64,000 bases of DNA, taken from the NCBI GenBank assembly GCA_030068145.1, contig JAPJBO010000067.1, positions 248,001 to 312,000 on the forward strand. The letters run 5' to 3'. A program made the translations under genes and the position numbers. The DNA is from Diplonema papillatum (taxonomy: Eukaryota > Euglenozoa > Diplonemea > Diplonemida > Diplonemidae). The notes below the pieces were generated by a model that saw nothing but the letters and a program-made list of their open reading frames with translations, was not told where the DNA came from and made no database searches. Shown here piece by piece: positions 20,120 through 31,961 of the stretch; the first letter of the stretch is position 1; each line of letters starts with the position of its first letter.

Positions 20120-21922
20120 ATGGCCGACCGACTGAAGAAGGCCGCCGCCAGCGCCGTGGCCGATCGATCGCAGAGCCAGATTGCCACCAGCCGCACGAGC
20201 ATTTTGCAGGATGAAGACGACTTCTACAGGGACTACACGATCGACTACGACAAGAAGCTCGGCGAGGGCGCGTTCGCAATCGTGCACCGCTGCGTGAGGA
20301 ACGCGGACCAGGAGGAGTTCGCGGTGAAGCTCGTCGACAAGAAGAAGGTCGGCAGCCAGCAGCTCCAAGGGTTCTACGAGGAGGTGCGCATCCTCAGTGG
20401 ACTCGATCACCCCAACTTGATCTCGCTGTTCGGGTCGTACACGGGGCCGGACCAAGTGATTATAGTGATGAACTACGTCGTCGGCGGCACGCTGTTCGAC
20501 CGGATATTGAAGATCCGATACTACACCGAGGAGATGGCGGCGGAGGCCATGCGGAACTTGCTGACGGGCCTCGAGTACCTGCACCAGGCGCGAATCGCGC
20601 ACCGGGACATCAAGCCCGAGAACTTGCTGATGGTCGCGAAGATGGAAGAAGGGAAAAGCGACTCGGCGTCACTCACCAACGTTTTGATCGCGGACTTCGG
20701 CCTCGCCACCAAGGAGCCGATCCGGGGGACCTGCTGCGGCAGCCCGTGCTACATCGCGCCGGAGGTGATCCTCTGCGGCTTCCCGGAACGGTACGAGTCG
20801 AAGGTCGAAGAATACGGGACGAAGTGTGACATCTGGTCGCTGGGGGTCGTTCTTTACGTCATGCTCAGCGGGCGGTTCCCGTTCGCGGTGCCCGGCAACA
20901 CGCGGAACGCGCTGTTTTCGCTGATCGTGAAAGCGGAGGTACGGTTCCACGGCGACGTCTGGGACACGGTCAGCCCACAGGTCAAAGACTTCATCCGCAA
21001 GCTCGTCACGAAGGACCCGGCGCACCGCCCGTCTGCCGCGGAGGCGTTGAAGGACTCGTGGATAACCGGCGAGTACCTCAACCAGCTCAAGCCCGCCGAC
21101 AGTGAGCACCGCAAGACGAAGCTGGTCACGTCGTTCATGGAGCTCGAGAAATTCTCAATGAAGCGGCACGTCGCAGCGGCGTTCACCGTGTACAAGGTCG
21201 CGGGGTCCCTGTTCTCTTCCCAGCGGAACGCCGACGCCCAAGGGCCGGAGGCTGCTTTTTTGAAGTACATCCAGCCCAACTTCACGAACCCATTCGAGCA
21301 CCGAATCGTCGTCACGTCGCAGACGGACGCGTCGAAGGCGCACATCGTCAACTTGGGCTATTTTTCCAGAAGGCTGCAGGGGGTGAACTCTGCGACGACG
21401 TCGAATGCGCACCGGATGACGAGCGTGTGCACGTGCACGTCGGTTTCCGTTTGCCGGCACGTGCAGTACGTGTACCAGTGGCTGTTCATCGGCGAGCCGA
21501 ATTCGCAGGTCACGCCGCATTTGTCGGACTGCGAAGAGCGCCGAGTCGACGTGAAAGAGGGCATCGACAAGTCGATCGACTCCGTCAGCTGGGCGACCGC
21601 GATGCTGTCACTTTCTTCGCTCGCGCTGAGCTACGCAGCCGCCCGGTGCGCGCCCGTCCACAGGGTCGTGGCGGGCGCGTCGTCGAAGCTGCTCGCCCTG
21701 ATCTCCAAGAAAAGCGACGGCGCCGCTGGCGGCAGCGCGTCAGCGCAGGAGGACTCTTCTTCGGTCTCCCCGTGGCTCTGCGTCCTCCCTGCCGTCGCGT
21801 TCGTCGCATCGCTCTCGAAGTACTTCTCGTCTCTGCAGGAGTACCAAACTCTTCGCCTCGAGCTGGACGAAGCAAACGACTTCATCTTGGCCGCGTGGAA
21901 GTTCAAGCACGCGTTCGACATG
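20120..21922 (+). CDS. CaMK-type serine/threonine protein kinase, 5' exon (3' end open)
   Basis: Reading frame of at least 601 residues. The kinase domain spans about residues 40-320 with all catalytic motifs: GEGAFAIV glycine loop from residue 48, ATP-anchoring Lys70 in AVKLV, HRDIKPEN (catalytic Asp163), DFG at 192-194 and APE at 213-215; the motif style (CGSPCYIAPEV, CDIWSLGVVLYVMLSGRFPF) is that of the CAMK group. After it come about 280 residues without a family I recognise, including two hydrophobic stretches (near TAMLSLSSLALSYAAA and WLCVLPAVAFVASLSKYF). The frame stays open to 21985, but GACATG followed by GTATGC at 21923 is the donor form used by other genes here, so I end the exon at 21922 (phase 0) and infer a further exon that I could not locate. 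The start ATG follows a T/C-rich leader and a module M copy. Confidence 0.88.
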
Positions 21923-21984
21923 GTATGCCGAATAAGTAGAGTGAAGCATGAACTGCGAATCAGTGTTTGTTTAACTCAAGCGTG

Positions 21985-22140
21985 AAGCTAAGTTCGGCGC
22001 TGGTACCCGGGGCCCCCTGCCCGCGTCCCGACCCACCGAAAAGGATGGTAACGTTCGGGATGAAGCCAAGTTCGGCGCTCGTACCCGGGCCGGACCCCCC
22101 CCGAACTCCGTTTGACCCACCGAACAGGATGACGGGGGGG
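21985..22140 (+). repeat. GAAGC-AAGTTCGGCGC tandem pair
   Basis: GAAGCTAAGTTCGGCGCTGGTACCCGG and its near-copy about 75 bases later, each followed by GACCCACCGAA. Related to the arms of the big palindrome at 44363-45957, which also carry AAGCTAAGTTCGG and GTACCCGGGG. Confidence 0.55.
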
Positions 22141-22289
22141 GCCTGAGATCGCATCCTAGCGAACGTGAACTCGGTGTCGGTCGCAAGAACCACGGAAATG
22201 TCAAGAGAGGAAATGAGAGCGCGCGCAAGTCGAGTAGTCGGCAATAGGCAACAAAGACACACGCACACGCACACGACCTGCCACTGCCG

Positions 22290-22395
22290 CAGATATGATA
22301 CGATACCTTAAAGGAAGCTTTTAGCAATGATCAGCCACGGAGACTATATCAACCCCGTATCTCTAAATGAACTTGCACTCTAATTAAAGACATTT
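22290..22395 (+). repeat. Module M, extended copy
   Basis: GATACGATACCTTAAAGGAA, CACGGAGACTATATCAAC, CCCCGTATCTCTAAATGAAC and TTGCACTCTAATTAAAG in the order seen in the other extended copies. Confidence 0.5.
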
Positions 22396-22856
22396 GAGCC
22401 CTCCACTGGAAAACGAACATTCTCGAAGGCAACTGACGGGAAAAGCGAAATTCCGCCGGTGGCACGAATACTGCACGGAACAACGGACCTGCTCCCAGGC
22501 TCTCTTTCAGAACGAGCAAGAATGCGAACGGGTACTACTATTTGAAAAAGTCATAAGTCAAACGGAGACTTCAAAAACCCGACCGCTTTCTACAAGAAAC
22601 AGTCTAGAAAAAGCCTAGCGGTACCTGGCTGAAGCATGCGGCCCGGTACAGCCCAATACGGTACAGCTTTCCCCTGCTGAAGCTGGACCCACAAGCAACA
22701 CCGATCTGTACGCCCAGACGGGTCGTAGGAAACACAAATATTCCCAGCGAAACGTCTTCTTGTTGCGTTAGTGGGGAGTCATTTGCATGCACATGAGTAC
22801 CACACTATGCCCAGCTTTTCGCTAGGTGACTCCAGAAGCGTCCCTTTTGCCGCGCT

Positions 22857-23612
22857 TTCGTCGTGGTGCAACCTTTGTCGGTTGCAACTGTTGCTGTGAG
22901 CTAATGACAAGTTCGTATTCAGAGCAGGCATCGGAGTCTTCGCTTGCTCTTTTCCGCCGTGCGGCACGCCGAGAGGCGGAAGTCGTGGGAAGCCGGGCCG
23001 GCAGGAAGACGCGATCGTTGCGCGGCCCGTCGAGGGCGCAGCGGAGGGCCGGAGCGAAGTTCGCCCTCAGAGACAGAGTCCGAGCGCTTTCGCCGTACGG
23101 CTCGTCGCGGAGCCGCGGATGTCGAGAGTTGGACCGGCGGTCGCAGCCGCCGGCTCCGTGGAAGATGCTAGTGGCGCAACCTTTGTCGGTTGCAACTGTT
23201 ACGGTGAGCGAGTGACAAGTTCGTAATCAGAGTCGGCATCGGAATCTTCGCTTGCTCTTTTCTGCCGTGGCTTCCACGCCGAGAGGCGGAAGTCGCGGGA
23301 GGCCGGGCTGGGCCGGCAGGAAGACGCGATCGTTGCGCGGCCCGTCGAGGGCGCAGCGCCTCCAGAGAAATCTCCGCGTTCCCGAAAACCCGCATCGTCT
23401 TCAGGCACCAACATTCCGCAACTGCCCGTTGAGAGGAGGTGGGTCCCGCAAGGCCGGGGCATTAACAATGCACAAAACACGTGTTGGCTGATAGCCGTTG
23501 TGCAGCTGCTCCGCAGGAATGATGCGGTCAAACTTCGGGCAACCGAAGATTCTTACGCAAAAGAGCAGCGAAGTTCGCCCTCAGAGACAGAGTCCGAGCG
23601 CTTTCGCCGCAA
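22857..23612. repeat. Local duplication with possible minus-strand coding ends
   Basis: 22857-23045 recurs diverged at 23164-23365 (CAACCTTTGTCGGTTGCAACTG; GAAGACGCGATCGTTGCGCG), and 23045-23095 recurs at 23555-23608 (GAAGTTCGCCCTCAGAGACA). On the minus strand the copies read as short Arg/Ser/Asp/Glu-rich ends such as KRASEDSDADSDYELVTRSP (then stop) and RRKRSDSVSEGELR, typical of nuclear SR-like proteins, so they may be exon relics. No complete gene can be built. Confidence 0.4.
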
Positions 23613-23700
23613 ACCCGCAACAAAACGTGTTTGCCCCAAAAAGGCCCCGGTGCCCCCCGTCGTCCAACAACCTCATTGGGTCCCGCTGCTCACACGAAAC

Positions 23701-23844
23701 GGTCGCAACACTTACAAACTTTACAAACTTGGCTAGCCGTAGTTAAAGTGTATAACCATACCTACATCCCTCATACTACCCGCGCTCAATGGTCAACCGG
23801 AGACCCTAAAACACCGAACCTCTAAACCACAATAAACGCTAGAA
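23701..23844 (+). repeat. Dispersed repeat H, copy 2
   Basis: GGTCGCAACACTTACAAACT through TCAATGGTCAACCGGAGACC to AATAAACGCTAGAAAAAGCC. Matches 10659-10806 and 30755-30915. Confidence 0.7.
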
Positions 23845-24303
23845 AAAGCCACGAAACGCGCTGACAATGTTTGTCCTTCGGAGCCCCCTTCATTCTTGAG
23901 ACCCATCGACGAGCTCCCGTTGACCATTGGTGGTACGTAGTGGCAAGTCCTGGCCACGTAGCTCAAGCAAAAGGTCGAAAGACACCAATCTGCACTGCGC
24001 GAGATCGTCGGAAACACAGAAACACGTGATACAGACGCCAGAACGCGACCGAAAAGAAGTTTCGTCGGGTCCTGTGATCGGAAACAAAGCGTACATGACG
24101 GCCGGCAGTTTGCTGATGTTACGTGGGAACAAGTAAGGCGTCCACACGAATCACCGGCCGACACGCCCTCGCTCCTCCTTCGTGCGTCGCGTGTCTTCTT
24201 TGGGCTGCGGCGTTCTCGTGTGGCCGTACTCTCGATCAATGTTGGACCGGGTGGATTGTCTCCCCCCGCAAACAGACTGGCCGTCTGCAGACATCGTTGC
24301 AGA

Positions 24304-24411
24304 GTCCAGCCTCAGCAGCTGGAGTGAAAGCTGAAGTTAAAAAGCGGGTGTCACACCCGCTTTTCGGGTATGACGGCACACCCTCTTTAACTCCAGCCTC
24401 TGAGGCTGGAC
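24304..24411. mobile_element. MITE-like element D, copy 2, with strong internal hairpin
   Basis: GTCCAGCCTCAGCAGCTGGA on the left and TCCAGCCTCTGAGGCTGGAC on the right are inverted repeats, and are themselves near-palindromic. Inside, AAAGCGGGTGT and ACACCCGCTTT (24341-24363) form a near-perfect stem. Confidence 0.7.
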
Positions 24412-25084
24412 CTCAACGCGTATCAACATGCATACGTGACATTGTTTTGTCATAACATTAAGATTTTCCCCGTGTCTCCGAACACGCTGCGTGATGAGAG
24501 ATATCCTCATTGCCGATGCCACCCTTTACTCTGTAGCCGGAGTCTCAAGCTAACATTCTCTCAAAAGCGCCATACTTGTTCTTTTTGTCAATTTGGGCCC
24601 AGCTACAACGAAGCCGTGATCTGATAAAATCAGAGCTGCCATTGTTTCACATCGTTTGAATTCTCCCTGAAACAGTCCAGCATGTGTTTGCATTCAAACA
24701 AAAAACCGATGATTCCGGCTATGGTTTGGAGCAGCAGTGCGAAGCCTAGCTGGAAGTCTACGCGACCCAAGTACTAGAAACGTGCGCTAGCATTAAGACG
24801 ACAGTGCAGTAGTAGTAGTTTGAACTTGATATGCAGCTAATAGTGTGTACTCATTCGAATGCAAAGAACTCACTAACGCAACGATATGCAGCTAGTAGTG
24901 TGGTACTCATTCGAGCATGCAAAGAACTCGACATGCAACAATCTGTGATGATAGACTGCACAAGTCATTACCGACTATCTTTTTGCAAGCGTCGTTGTCG
25001 TACTTTGGGTCGCTGAGTGCCCCGCGTACCGTTTGTCTCCAGGCGCGTCATCCGCTGCGGGATCAAACGAGTCTGAGTGCAGTA
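24412..25084. other. Intergenic with a 55-bp direct duplication
   Basis: No gene. GATATGCAGCTARTAGTGTG...ACTCATTCGA...GCAAAGAACTC occurs twice, starting at 24828 and 24883. Confidence 0.5.
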
Positions 25085-25310
25085 GTACTAGTTGTTGAAC
25101 GGCCGAAGCCAGACGCAGGGGGCAGGTCTGCTCTGCTTTTTTTCTTCAACTCCCAATGAGTCGCACGGAAGACCCCGGCGCCCGCTGTTCAATTTCGGTC
25201 GCAAAAGGTTTATGCCCTGTATTGATGAAGAGGTTGACCAGGCCCCCGAGCCGCCTTCTGCACAACACGAAGCTGCAGCCTGATTTGGTGTGCAGCCAGC
25301 TATCACAGGG
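25085..25310 (-). repeat. Dispersed repeat J, copy 1
   Basis: CAGGGGGCAGGTCT, a TTTCTTCAAC block and GACCAGGCCCCCGAG match, in reverse complement, 51995-52190 next to the retroelement domain. The 52-kb copy carries CAGTCGGAATTCCGGGGG where this one has a diverged block. Confidence 0.5.
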
Positions 25311-25700
25311 ATCCAGATCTCATATGGCAGGCCTACCTGCCCGAGCGCAAGCACTGATTGTGAGTTGTAAAACGGTCCCTCAGAGAATAAGACCCCTCGG
25401 CACGAGCGCCGGGAGAAAGAAAGACGCGGGAATCTCACTTTCCGCCCTCGGTTTTGTTTTTATTGTTTGCGCTTTCTCCCTTCCGTTTTTTTTTTCTTTT
25501 TCTCTCAAGCCAGCGATCGTCGTTTTCTTCCGAGCACCAGACTTATCCCGACGAAAGCACCCGAAGAAGGGCACTTCAACACTCCGTTTTCAGCAAGGCT
25601 GCGCATTTATTTCAATTCTTAAATAGCGCTGGTGGGCGAACATGATTGATGGATGCCGAGACTCAATGTGCTTCCGAACGAGAGTCTTCCGCGAAAGCTG

Positions 25701-26345
25701 CGTACAGAGTAGACGCACATATCATTGCAGCACTTACTTGACTCGCCAGATTTTATTGAGGGGCGTTGAACCCCTAGAATAAACCCAGTGGTGCCTCATG
25801 GGGCGACGGGCACGCCCTGCAGCGACGCTGTCAGCTCATTCTTCATCGGAGCCCCTATACATCCCTTCCTCATCGGTCACCGGAGACTCGGATACACCCA
25901 CTTGGCTCGAAAGAGTCTGTAAACAAGAGTAGACCTTGCCACTTAGCTACACTCCCGTACAGAGCAGACACACGTATCATTGCAGCACTTACTTGACTCG
26001 CCAGTTTCTATTGAGGGGCCCGCTGGACCCCGTTGAATCCCCCTGCGGGCACGCCCTGCAGCGACACTGTCAGCTCTCTCCATTCTTCATCGGAGCCCCA
26101 ATACATCCCTTCCTCATCGGTCACCGGAGACTCGGATACACCCACTTTAAGACTCGAAAGAGTCTGTAAACAAGAGTAGACCTTGCCACTTAGCTACATT
26201 CCCGTACAGAGCAGACACACGTATCATTGCAGCACTCGCCAGTTTTTATTGAGGGGCCCGCTGGACCCCGTTGAATCCCCTCAGAATAAACCCAGTGCTG
26301 CCTCAGGGGGCGGCGGGCACGGAGAGGGGCGGGGTGTGGGTGGTG
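25701..26345 (+). repeat. About 247-255 bp tandem repeat just upstream of the SR-like gene
   Basis: CGTACAGAG..AGAC.CAC..ATCATTGCAGCAC starts units at 25701, 25956 and 26203. The first two carry GGTCACCGGAGACTCGGATAC (module M core) and AAGAGTCTGTAAACAAGAG. The third is truncated, loses the module and runs to within about 20 bases of the ATG at 26365. Repeated promoter or 5' leader units are one reading. Confidence 0.7.
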
Positions 26346-26364
26346 ATAGGCGGCGTGAGAGGCC

Positions 26365-29300
26365 ATGGCCACCAGCGCTGCGGATGAGGCGCCGCCCGCG
26401 TCGTTTCCCACCGAGGAGGAGGGTGCCGCCGGCGCTGGAAACGCGGAAACCGGGCCGCCCTCCGTTCCGACGGGCGGCGCCGAAAACGGCGAGGCTGCCC
26501 GGCCGCAGGAGCCGCCCGCGGACAGCACGGTCCTGACCCCGAAGCCGAACGGCGGGAAGAAGGGCAAAAAAGGCCGGCGCAAACCCAACGGCGACGGCGG
26601 CAACAACAGCAACAGCAGCGGCGGCGGCAGCAACGCCGCCTTCGGGGCCGGCGGCGGCTTCGGGGACGAAAACGGCGACTTCGCGCTGCTGCCCACGCAG
26701 CCGCTCCCGCCGCCGCCTGCGGCACCCACCGGCAGCACCGCGCTCGCAGGCAAGCCTCTCTCGGTATGCTCTCCCCCCGAGCGTGCACTTCTCAGCTTTT
26801 TCAAGGCCCGCGCACTCCTCAGCTTTTTCATACATTCCGGTCAAGGACCAGTTCGGTACCAGGGAAAGCCTGCTACACGGGAGCCAAGCTTCACGTGTTC
26901 GGCGGTACTGCAGAGCCACGGGCCTACGGGTCAAGTGGCTACCGATTTCCCAAACTAAAGCATCAAGGCGTGGCGCACCTTGGGGCTTGGCGCTCGCGCT
27001 GAAAACAAGCTCGTCGAGACGGTCAGCCGCAGGGCAGAGCGGACGGGGTTGTGGCACTGTGCTGCCTCCGCCTCAAGCTTTGCAAGCTGTGGTTGACCGT
27101 CACGTTCCTGGACCAGGAGCGGCCTTTTTCTTTTTCTTCCGGTCAAGGACACAACCGCACCCCGAACACCGTCCTGAACAGGGCACGGCACGACGGTGCC
27201 GAATAAGCGTTCGGGTGGCAATGGGCGGCGCGTGGCTGGATGCTCGATGTGCAGCCGTATTTTAGCATCACCACACCTCAGACACTTCACAGTTTTCTTT
27301 TGCGCCCAATCGAGGCACACAATCACGCTACACAGTTTTTCTTTTGCATCCGACGACGGACGCAACCACACCCTCCACTCCTCAGCTTTTTCACATCCGG
27401 TCAAGGACACTACCACACCCCAAACACCGTCCTGAACAGGGCACGGGACGACCGTGTCGAACAAGCGTTCGGGTGGCAATGGGCGGCGCGTGGCTGGATG
27501 CTCGATGTGCAGCCGTATTTTAGCATCACCACACCTCAGACACTTCACAGTTTTCTTTTGCGCCCAATCGAGGCACACAATCACGCTACACAGTTTTTCT
27601 TTTGCATCCGACGACGGACGCAACCACACCCTCCACTCCTCAGCTTTTTCACATCCGGTCAAGGACACTACCACACCCCAAACACCGTCCTGAACAGGGC
27701 ACGGGACGACCGTGTCGAACAAGCGTTCGGGTGGCAATGGGCGGCGCGTGGCTGGATGCTCGATGTGCAGCCGTATTTTAGCATCACCACACCTCAGACA
27801 CTTCACAGTTTTCTTTTGCGCCCAGTCACGCTACACAGTTTTTCTTTTGCATCCGACGACGGACGCAACCACACCCTCCACTCCTCAGCTTTTCACATCC
27901 GGTTAAGGACACAACCACACCCCAAACACCGGACTGAACAGGGCACGGGATGACGGTATCGAACAAGCGTTCGGGGTGGCAATGGCCTGCGGCAAGCTGC
28001 GTGGCTGGATGCTCGATGTGCAGCCGTGTTCCCTCATCCGATGAGGGACAACCACACCCCGGACACTTCCAGTTTCTTTTGCACCCGATGAAGGACACAA
28101 TCACACTGCGCCGTGGACATGTCAGTACAAAAAAGAAAGCTGGCAGCGTTGGAACCTGCCATGTAAAGATACAAAATAGGTCCTTCGCACACACACGTGG
28201 TGACGGACGCAACCCCACCCCACACACACCCACACCTCAGTTTTTCGCACCCGGTGCTGCCACCGCACCCAACCCGGCGCAGCTCACGACGCCGCCGGCG
28301 AAGGGCGGAAAGGGTCTGAAGAGGGGGTTTTTCAACAACCACTCCTTCCAACCGGTGAAAGGGGGCAAGACGCGCCCGGGCGCCGACGACTCGTCGCTGA
28401 TCGGCGTGCCCCTAGGAGCCGCCTGCCCCGCGAACGTCGACGTGTGGAGCCTGACGGGCAAGAGCATCGGGGGGTCCGGTGCCGTGCGCGCCGCCGCGTG
28501 GGCTCCCGCTCCCGTCGCCGGGCTGCCATCCCCGGCGGCGGCCGTTCCGGTTGATCTGGCGCTGCCGGCGCCGCAGGGGGGGGGTCTTGTGCCGGGGCCC
28601 GTCGGTGGCTCTGCTGACCTCCAGAGCAAGCTCGCCGCCATCCTGTCGCAGAAGCGTGCCGCGGCTGCGTCGGCGGCCGCCGCCGGCGCCCTGGCCCAGG
28701 CGGCCGGCCCGGCCGCTGGCCCCGCCGCGCAGGTGCCGGCACCCGGCCCTCGCCTCACCCTGCAGGAGCTGCTCTCCTCCACCAAGGCGCCGCCGCCGGC
28801 GCCGCCCCCGCCGAAGGAGTCGCTCGAGCACAACCCCGTCGCCAACCCGTACTGCATCCCGCTCACCAAGACTCCGAAGCTGCTCCTCGAGGTTTTCTCC
28901 CCTCCCTTTACAATGCATTCTAGATTTAGAAGTTGACAGCTGGCTACATGCAACTGACTAACAGCAGGTGAGTTCCGCTACTAGATGATGATTCAAGTGT
29001 GTGTGTGTGTGTGGGTGTGTGCAAAAAGAAAACAAGGATAACACGTAAGACTTATCGAAGCTGAGCGAACTTTTGCAGCACGTGCTGTGAAATGTTGCGT
29101 CACCGATTCGGGTAATTTCGTCTGACGGTCTGAACACTGGGTGCCTACAAGCTTCCGTGGTAATTTTTCTGTCACCTCCGGCTTCATCCCTTGAACGTGA
29201 AGCGAGACCAAAGGATCGTTAGGCCATGCTTTCACACCGAGGATCGGTACTGAAGATCGTGTATCGAGCAAGCTTTTACCCTTATGCTCTACGCGAGATT

Positions 29301-31705
29301 TCTGTTCCCGCTGAGCTTGCCTTAGGACACCTGCGGTAATGTGTAACAAATGTGCCGCCCCAGCCAAATTCCCCACCTGACCGGTGTCTCCAAACGAGGA
29401 TTCGCAAGCCGAAGCCCGTTTCTGTAGTACCGTGAATAATCCATAGAGTGAGTCATGCCGACCGAGAACCAACAAATGAAAGGAGCGAAATCCCGAACCA
29501 ATGTGGATATGCCAACGCATCAAAAAAAAAATACGGAGGCTTCCGGAGGCTTCCGAGGCACGCATTGCTCTCTGCGCAAACGGCGCAAGACCGAACAGCA
29601 GCAGAACGATACCGTAGCTCAATATCCTTTCACTCCGGTTGAAGCCAAATCGCGTGAAGAAAAAGGACCGCCTCAATTAAACTGCAAACGTAGGAACCGT
29701 CTGATTTTGAAGGTTTGTACAACGGCCTGCCGCTGATGTCACTCGACGAGTTCAAAGAAGAGCAGAAGCAGCAGGAGGAGCGAAAGAAGCGACTGGTATA
29801 CCGTCCTTTTTTGCTGGAGTGCAGGGCAAACAACCTTTCCACGACACATCTACACATCGCTTGCACATGACACCTTGCTCGCTGCGCTGTTACGCTGTAA
29901 GCAATGTAGAAGGCGCCTTGAACCGTTCCTCTAGCTCACGGAATCCTAAGCAGCCGAGCCTTGTTTATGCCCTTGGGGTACTACTATTTTAGGAGAGGAT
30001 GTTCGTCCACGTTCCAGGCACGAAACTCGTTTGAGCTTGTCCAGCCTCTAGAAGCCTCGAATTTCGAGCGTTCACTCTAGACGAGGGAGGACGACAAGAA
30101 GTCTGAAGAGTTCCGCGGCGTTTTTTGTGGTGAAGATAAGCCTATCTGTTCGAGAATAGTTTGCCGACTACGAGCAAGTGAAAAGAACATAGCGAGCCAA
30201 CACACTCCTAAACCTACCGCGGCTCAACGCTATGCAGGCGCAGCGGAAGCAAGAAGCCGAGGAGAAGCTGCAGGCTGAAAAGGAGAAGGAAAAGGAGAAG
30301 GAAAGGGCTTCTCTTTCCGACGACAGCTCTCCTTCAGAAGATGAAGCCTCTTCGGTGTGCACGCGATTCTCTTTTTTTGTGTGGACATTGAAGTGTCCAG
30401 AACGGGTAGAAGCGTGACCCAACGAGTTGCTATGCTGTAGGGAAGCCGAACTAGTCTCCGAGGACGTGGGCGTATTGCGAGGCTGACATTGAATGGGGGC
30501 CAATGTCCAACCGGTGGCTTTTAAATACCGGATCTTTACTTTACGCGATTCATTAGTAACACAACAAAGCCGCAACCCACAAACCTTAAGTTTAAAGGAT
30601 ATCCCTGTCGCCGAAGGTCACCCGGGAAGAAACCGTCTAAAAAAGACGCGCACAACCGCAAATACGATACGCACACAAGTATACGATACCTTATTGGAAC
30701 CTTTACGACGATGGTCACCCGGAGACTATGAACTCCGGATCTCTGAGAAGTGGAATTCTTCTTGGTGTCGGTCGCAACACTTACAAACTTCGCTAGCCGT
30801 ATTTAAAGTGCATAATATATCATACCTACATCCCTCATACTACCTGCTTCACAGCCTCAATAGTCAGCCGGAGACCCTAAAACACCGAACCTCTAAACCA
30901 CAATAAACGCTAGAAGTGAAGTTCGGTAGGCCCATTTGTTCTAAGCAGAGCCGGCATATTTTTTGTTTGTGCGTACGTGTGTAAACCCTGTTTTGAGTGA
31001 TTTAGCACAGCACGCTGCCATCCGACACTTTTTGATACATACAACTTGCACAACCCTTAGATACAAGCAAGCTTGTTAGTAGGCCAGTACTCCCGCTAAC
31101 AAAAAAGTGCGAGGATTTCCTCAAAAAAAGAGAGGCTGGAAAAATGAGGGTGAGGAATTCCTCACCTTTTCCCCGTTGATACCGTTCGCCGGTGGGGCCG
31201 GAGCCCCCCATTTGGAAGACTCTGCCCGGCTGGCAACAGAAGCTAATAGCCTGCACCAAACGCGAGAGCCTAGCGGGGGAGAAAAAAAAAAGCCAACCCC
31301 AGGTTTTTCGGTTTTTGTATAGGCTTCTTGTAGGAAATACTTGAGGAGGCTGCCAGCTGCAAAAGATCAAGGGAGGTAAATGTGCTGTAGCCCACACGAA
31401 ACACAGGTGAATCTGGGTTTAGTGGCGGGCGTAAGCGTTCAACAAAAAAGACCCACTTTGTAGTTGTATTGTTTCACCTCCTCTAGCCTCCTTCGAACTG
31501 ACTTTGTTGTGATAAAAAAAGGCACGCACAACCGCTGCAGGACTCCGAAACCCCCGAGAAGGAGCGAAGCGGGAGGCACAAGCGAAAAAGTAGCGGCAGC
31601 AGAGAACGACGGAGAGATCGCGATCGGGACAAGTCTAGGAGGAAGAGGCGCCGCCGATCGAGTTCGGACTCGTCCGACGCGCCCCGGCACCGAAAGAGAA
31701 GGTGA
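26365..31705 (+). CDS. SR-like nuclear protein, five exons
   Basis: Exons assembled by eye: 26365-26763, 28241-28891, 29694-29795, 30238-30354 and 31541-31705 (stop included), 1434 nt, 477 residues. All four introns begin GT, end AG and are phase 0, so the frame joins without repair. The start ATG lies in GGCCATGGCC. Exon 1 gives an Ala/Gly/Pro-rich head with a KKGKKGRRK patch. Exon 2 is Pro/Ala-rich and ends NPVANPYCIPLTKTPKLLLE, the most conserved-looking segment. Exons 3 and 4 give FEGLYNGLPLMSLDEFKEEQ followed by a charged coiled-coil-like Glu/Lys helix and an acidic Ser patch. Exon 5 is an RS-type tail with RRRDRDRDKSRRKRRRRSSS ending RKRR. RS tails mark nuclear RNA-processing proteins, so a splicing-related role is likely but the exact family is not recognised. 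Only the exon 2 donor (GAG, then GTTTTC) departs from the GTATGY-like form. Confidence 0.72.
26855..27124 (-). repeat. Dispersed repeat A, copy 3, reverse, inside intron 1
   Basis: Reverse complement of 3750-4018: begins GGTACCAGGGAAAGCCTGC and ends GACCAGGAGCGGCC followed by a TTTTTC pyrimidine tract. Confidence 0.8.
27196..27950 (+). repeat. 258-bp tandem repeat in intron 1 of the SR-like gene
   Basis: The unit starting near GCCGAATAAGCGTTCGGGTG recurs at +258 and +516 (27196, 27454, 27712), with the third shortened. Units contain CATCCGACGACGGACGCAAC and CATCCGGTCAAGGACAC. Degenerate echoes of the same words continue to about 28230, so much of intron 1 derives from one expanding sequence. 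Confidence 0.85.
28997..29021 (+). repeat. (GT)n microsatellite in intron 2
   Basis: A GT run with one G interruption. Confidence 0.8.
30662..30750 (+). repeat. Module M, extended copy, in intron 4
   Basis: GATACCTTATTGGAACCTTT, GACGATGGTCACCCGGAGAC and CTCCGGATCTCTGAGAAGTG. Confidence 0.5.
30755..30915 (+). repeat. Dispersed repeat H, copy 3, in intron 4
   Basis: TTCTTCTTGGTGTCGGTCGC through AATAGTCAGCCGGAGACCC to AATAAACGCTAGAA. Confidence 0.7.
31312..31502 (+). repeat. Dispersed repeat L, copy 2, in intron 4
   Basis: GTTTTTGTATAGGCTTCTTG through GGTTTAGTGGCGGGCGTAAG to TTTCACCTCCTCTAGCC. It ends about 38 bases before exon 5 and may supply part of the pyrimidine tract of that acceptor. 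Confidence 0.65.
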
Positions 31706-31961
31706 GGCACCCAGCGGGAGGCGAAAAGAAAGAGAGAATCATAAAGAACTTCGGACGAAGGGAGAGAAGTTCTCGACGAATTCATAGCCGGAGGGCAGAC
31801 GTGCGTGGGAACCTGTTGGTCCAGTACGAAACCAGCGACTTCCCTCCCGAGAGCGAGAGATCCCATCAAAACATGGCAACGGATGTGGTAGGCACGCTTT
31901 AGCAGTTTCGGGGCCTCTCCACCCATGTGTTCTCGTCGTCAGCGGCTCCCGCCAACCTACT

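Noticed and set aside
26190-27057. Minus-strand frames of 213 and 258 codons
   Set aside because: Shadows of exon 1 of the SR-like gene and of a reversed repeat A copy.
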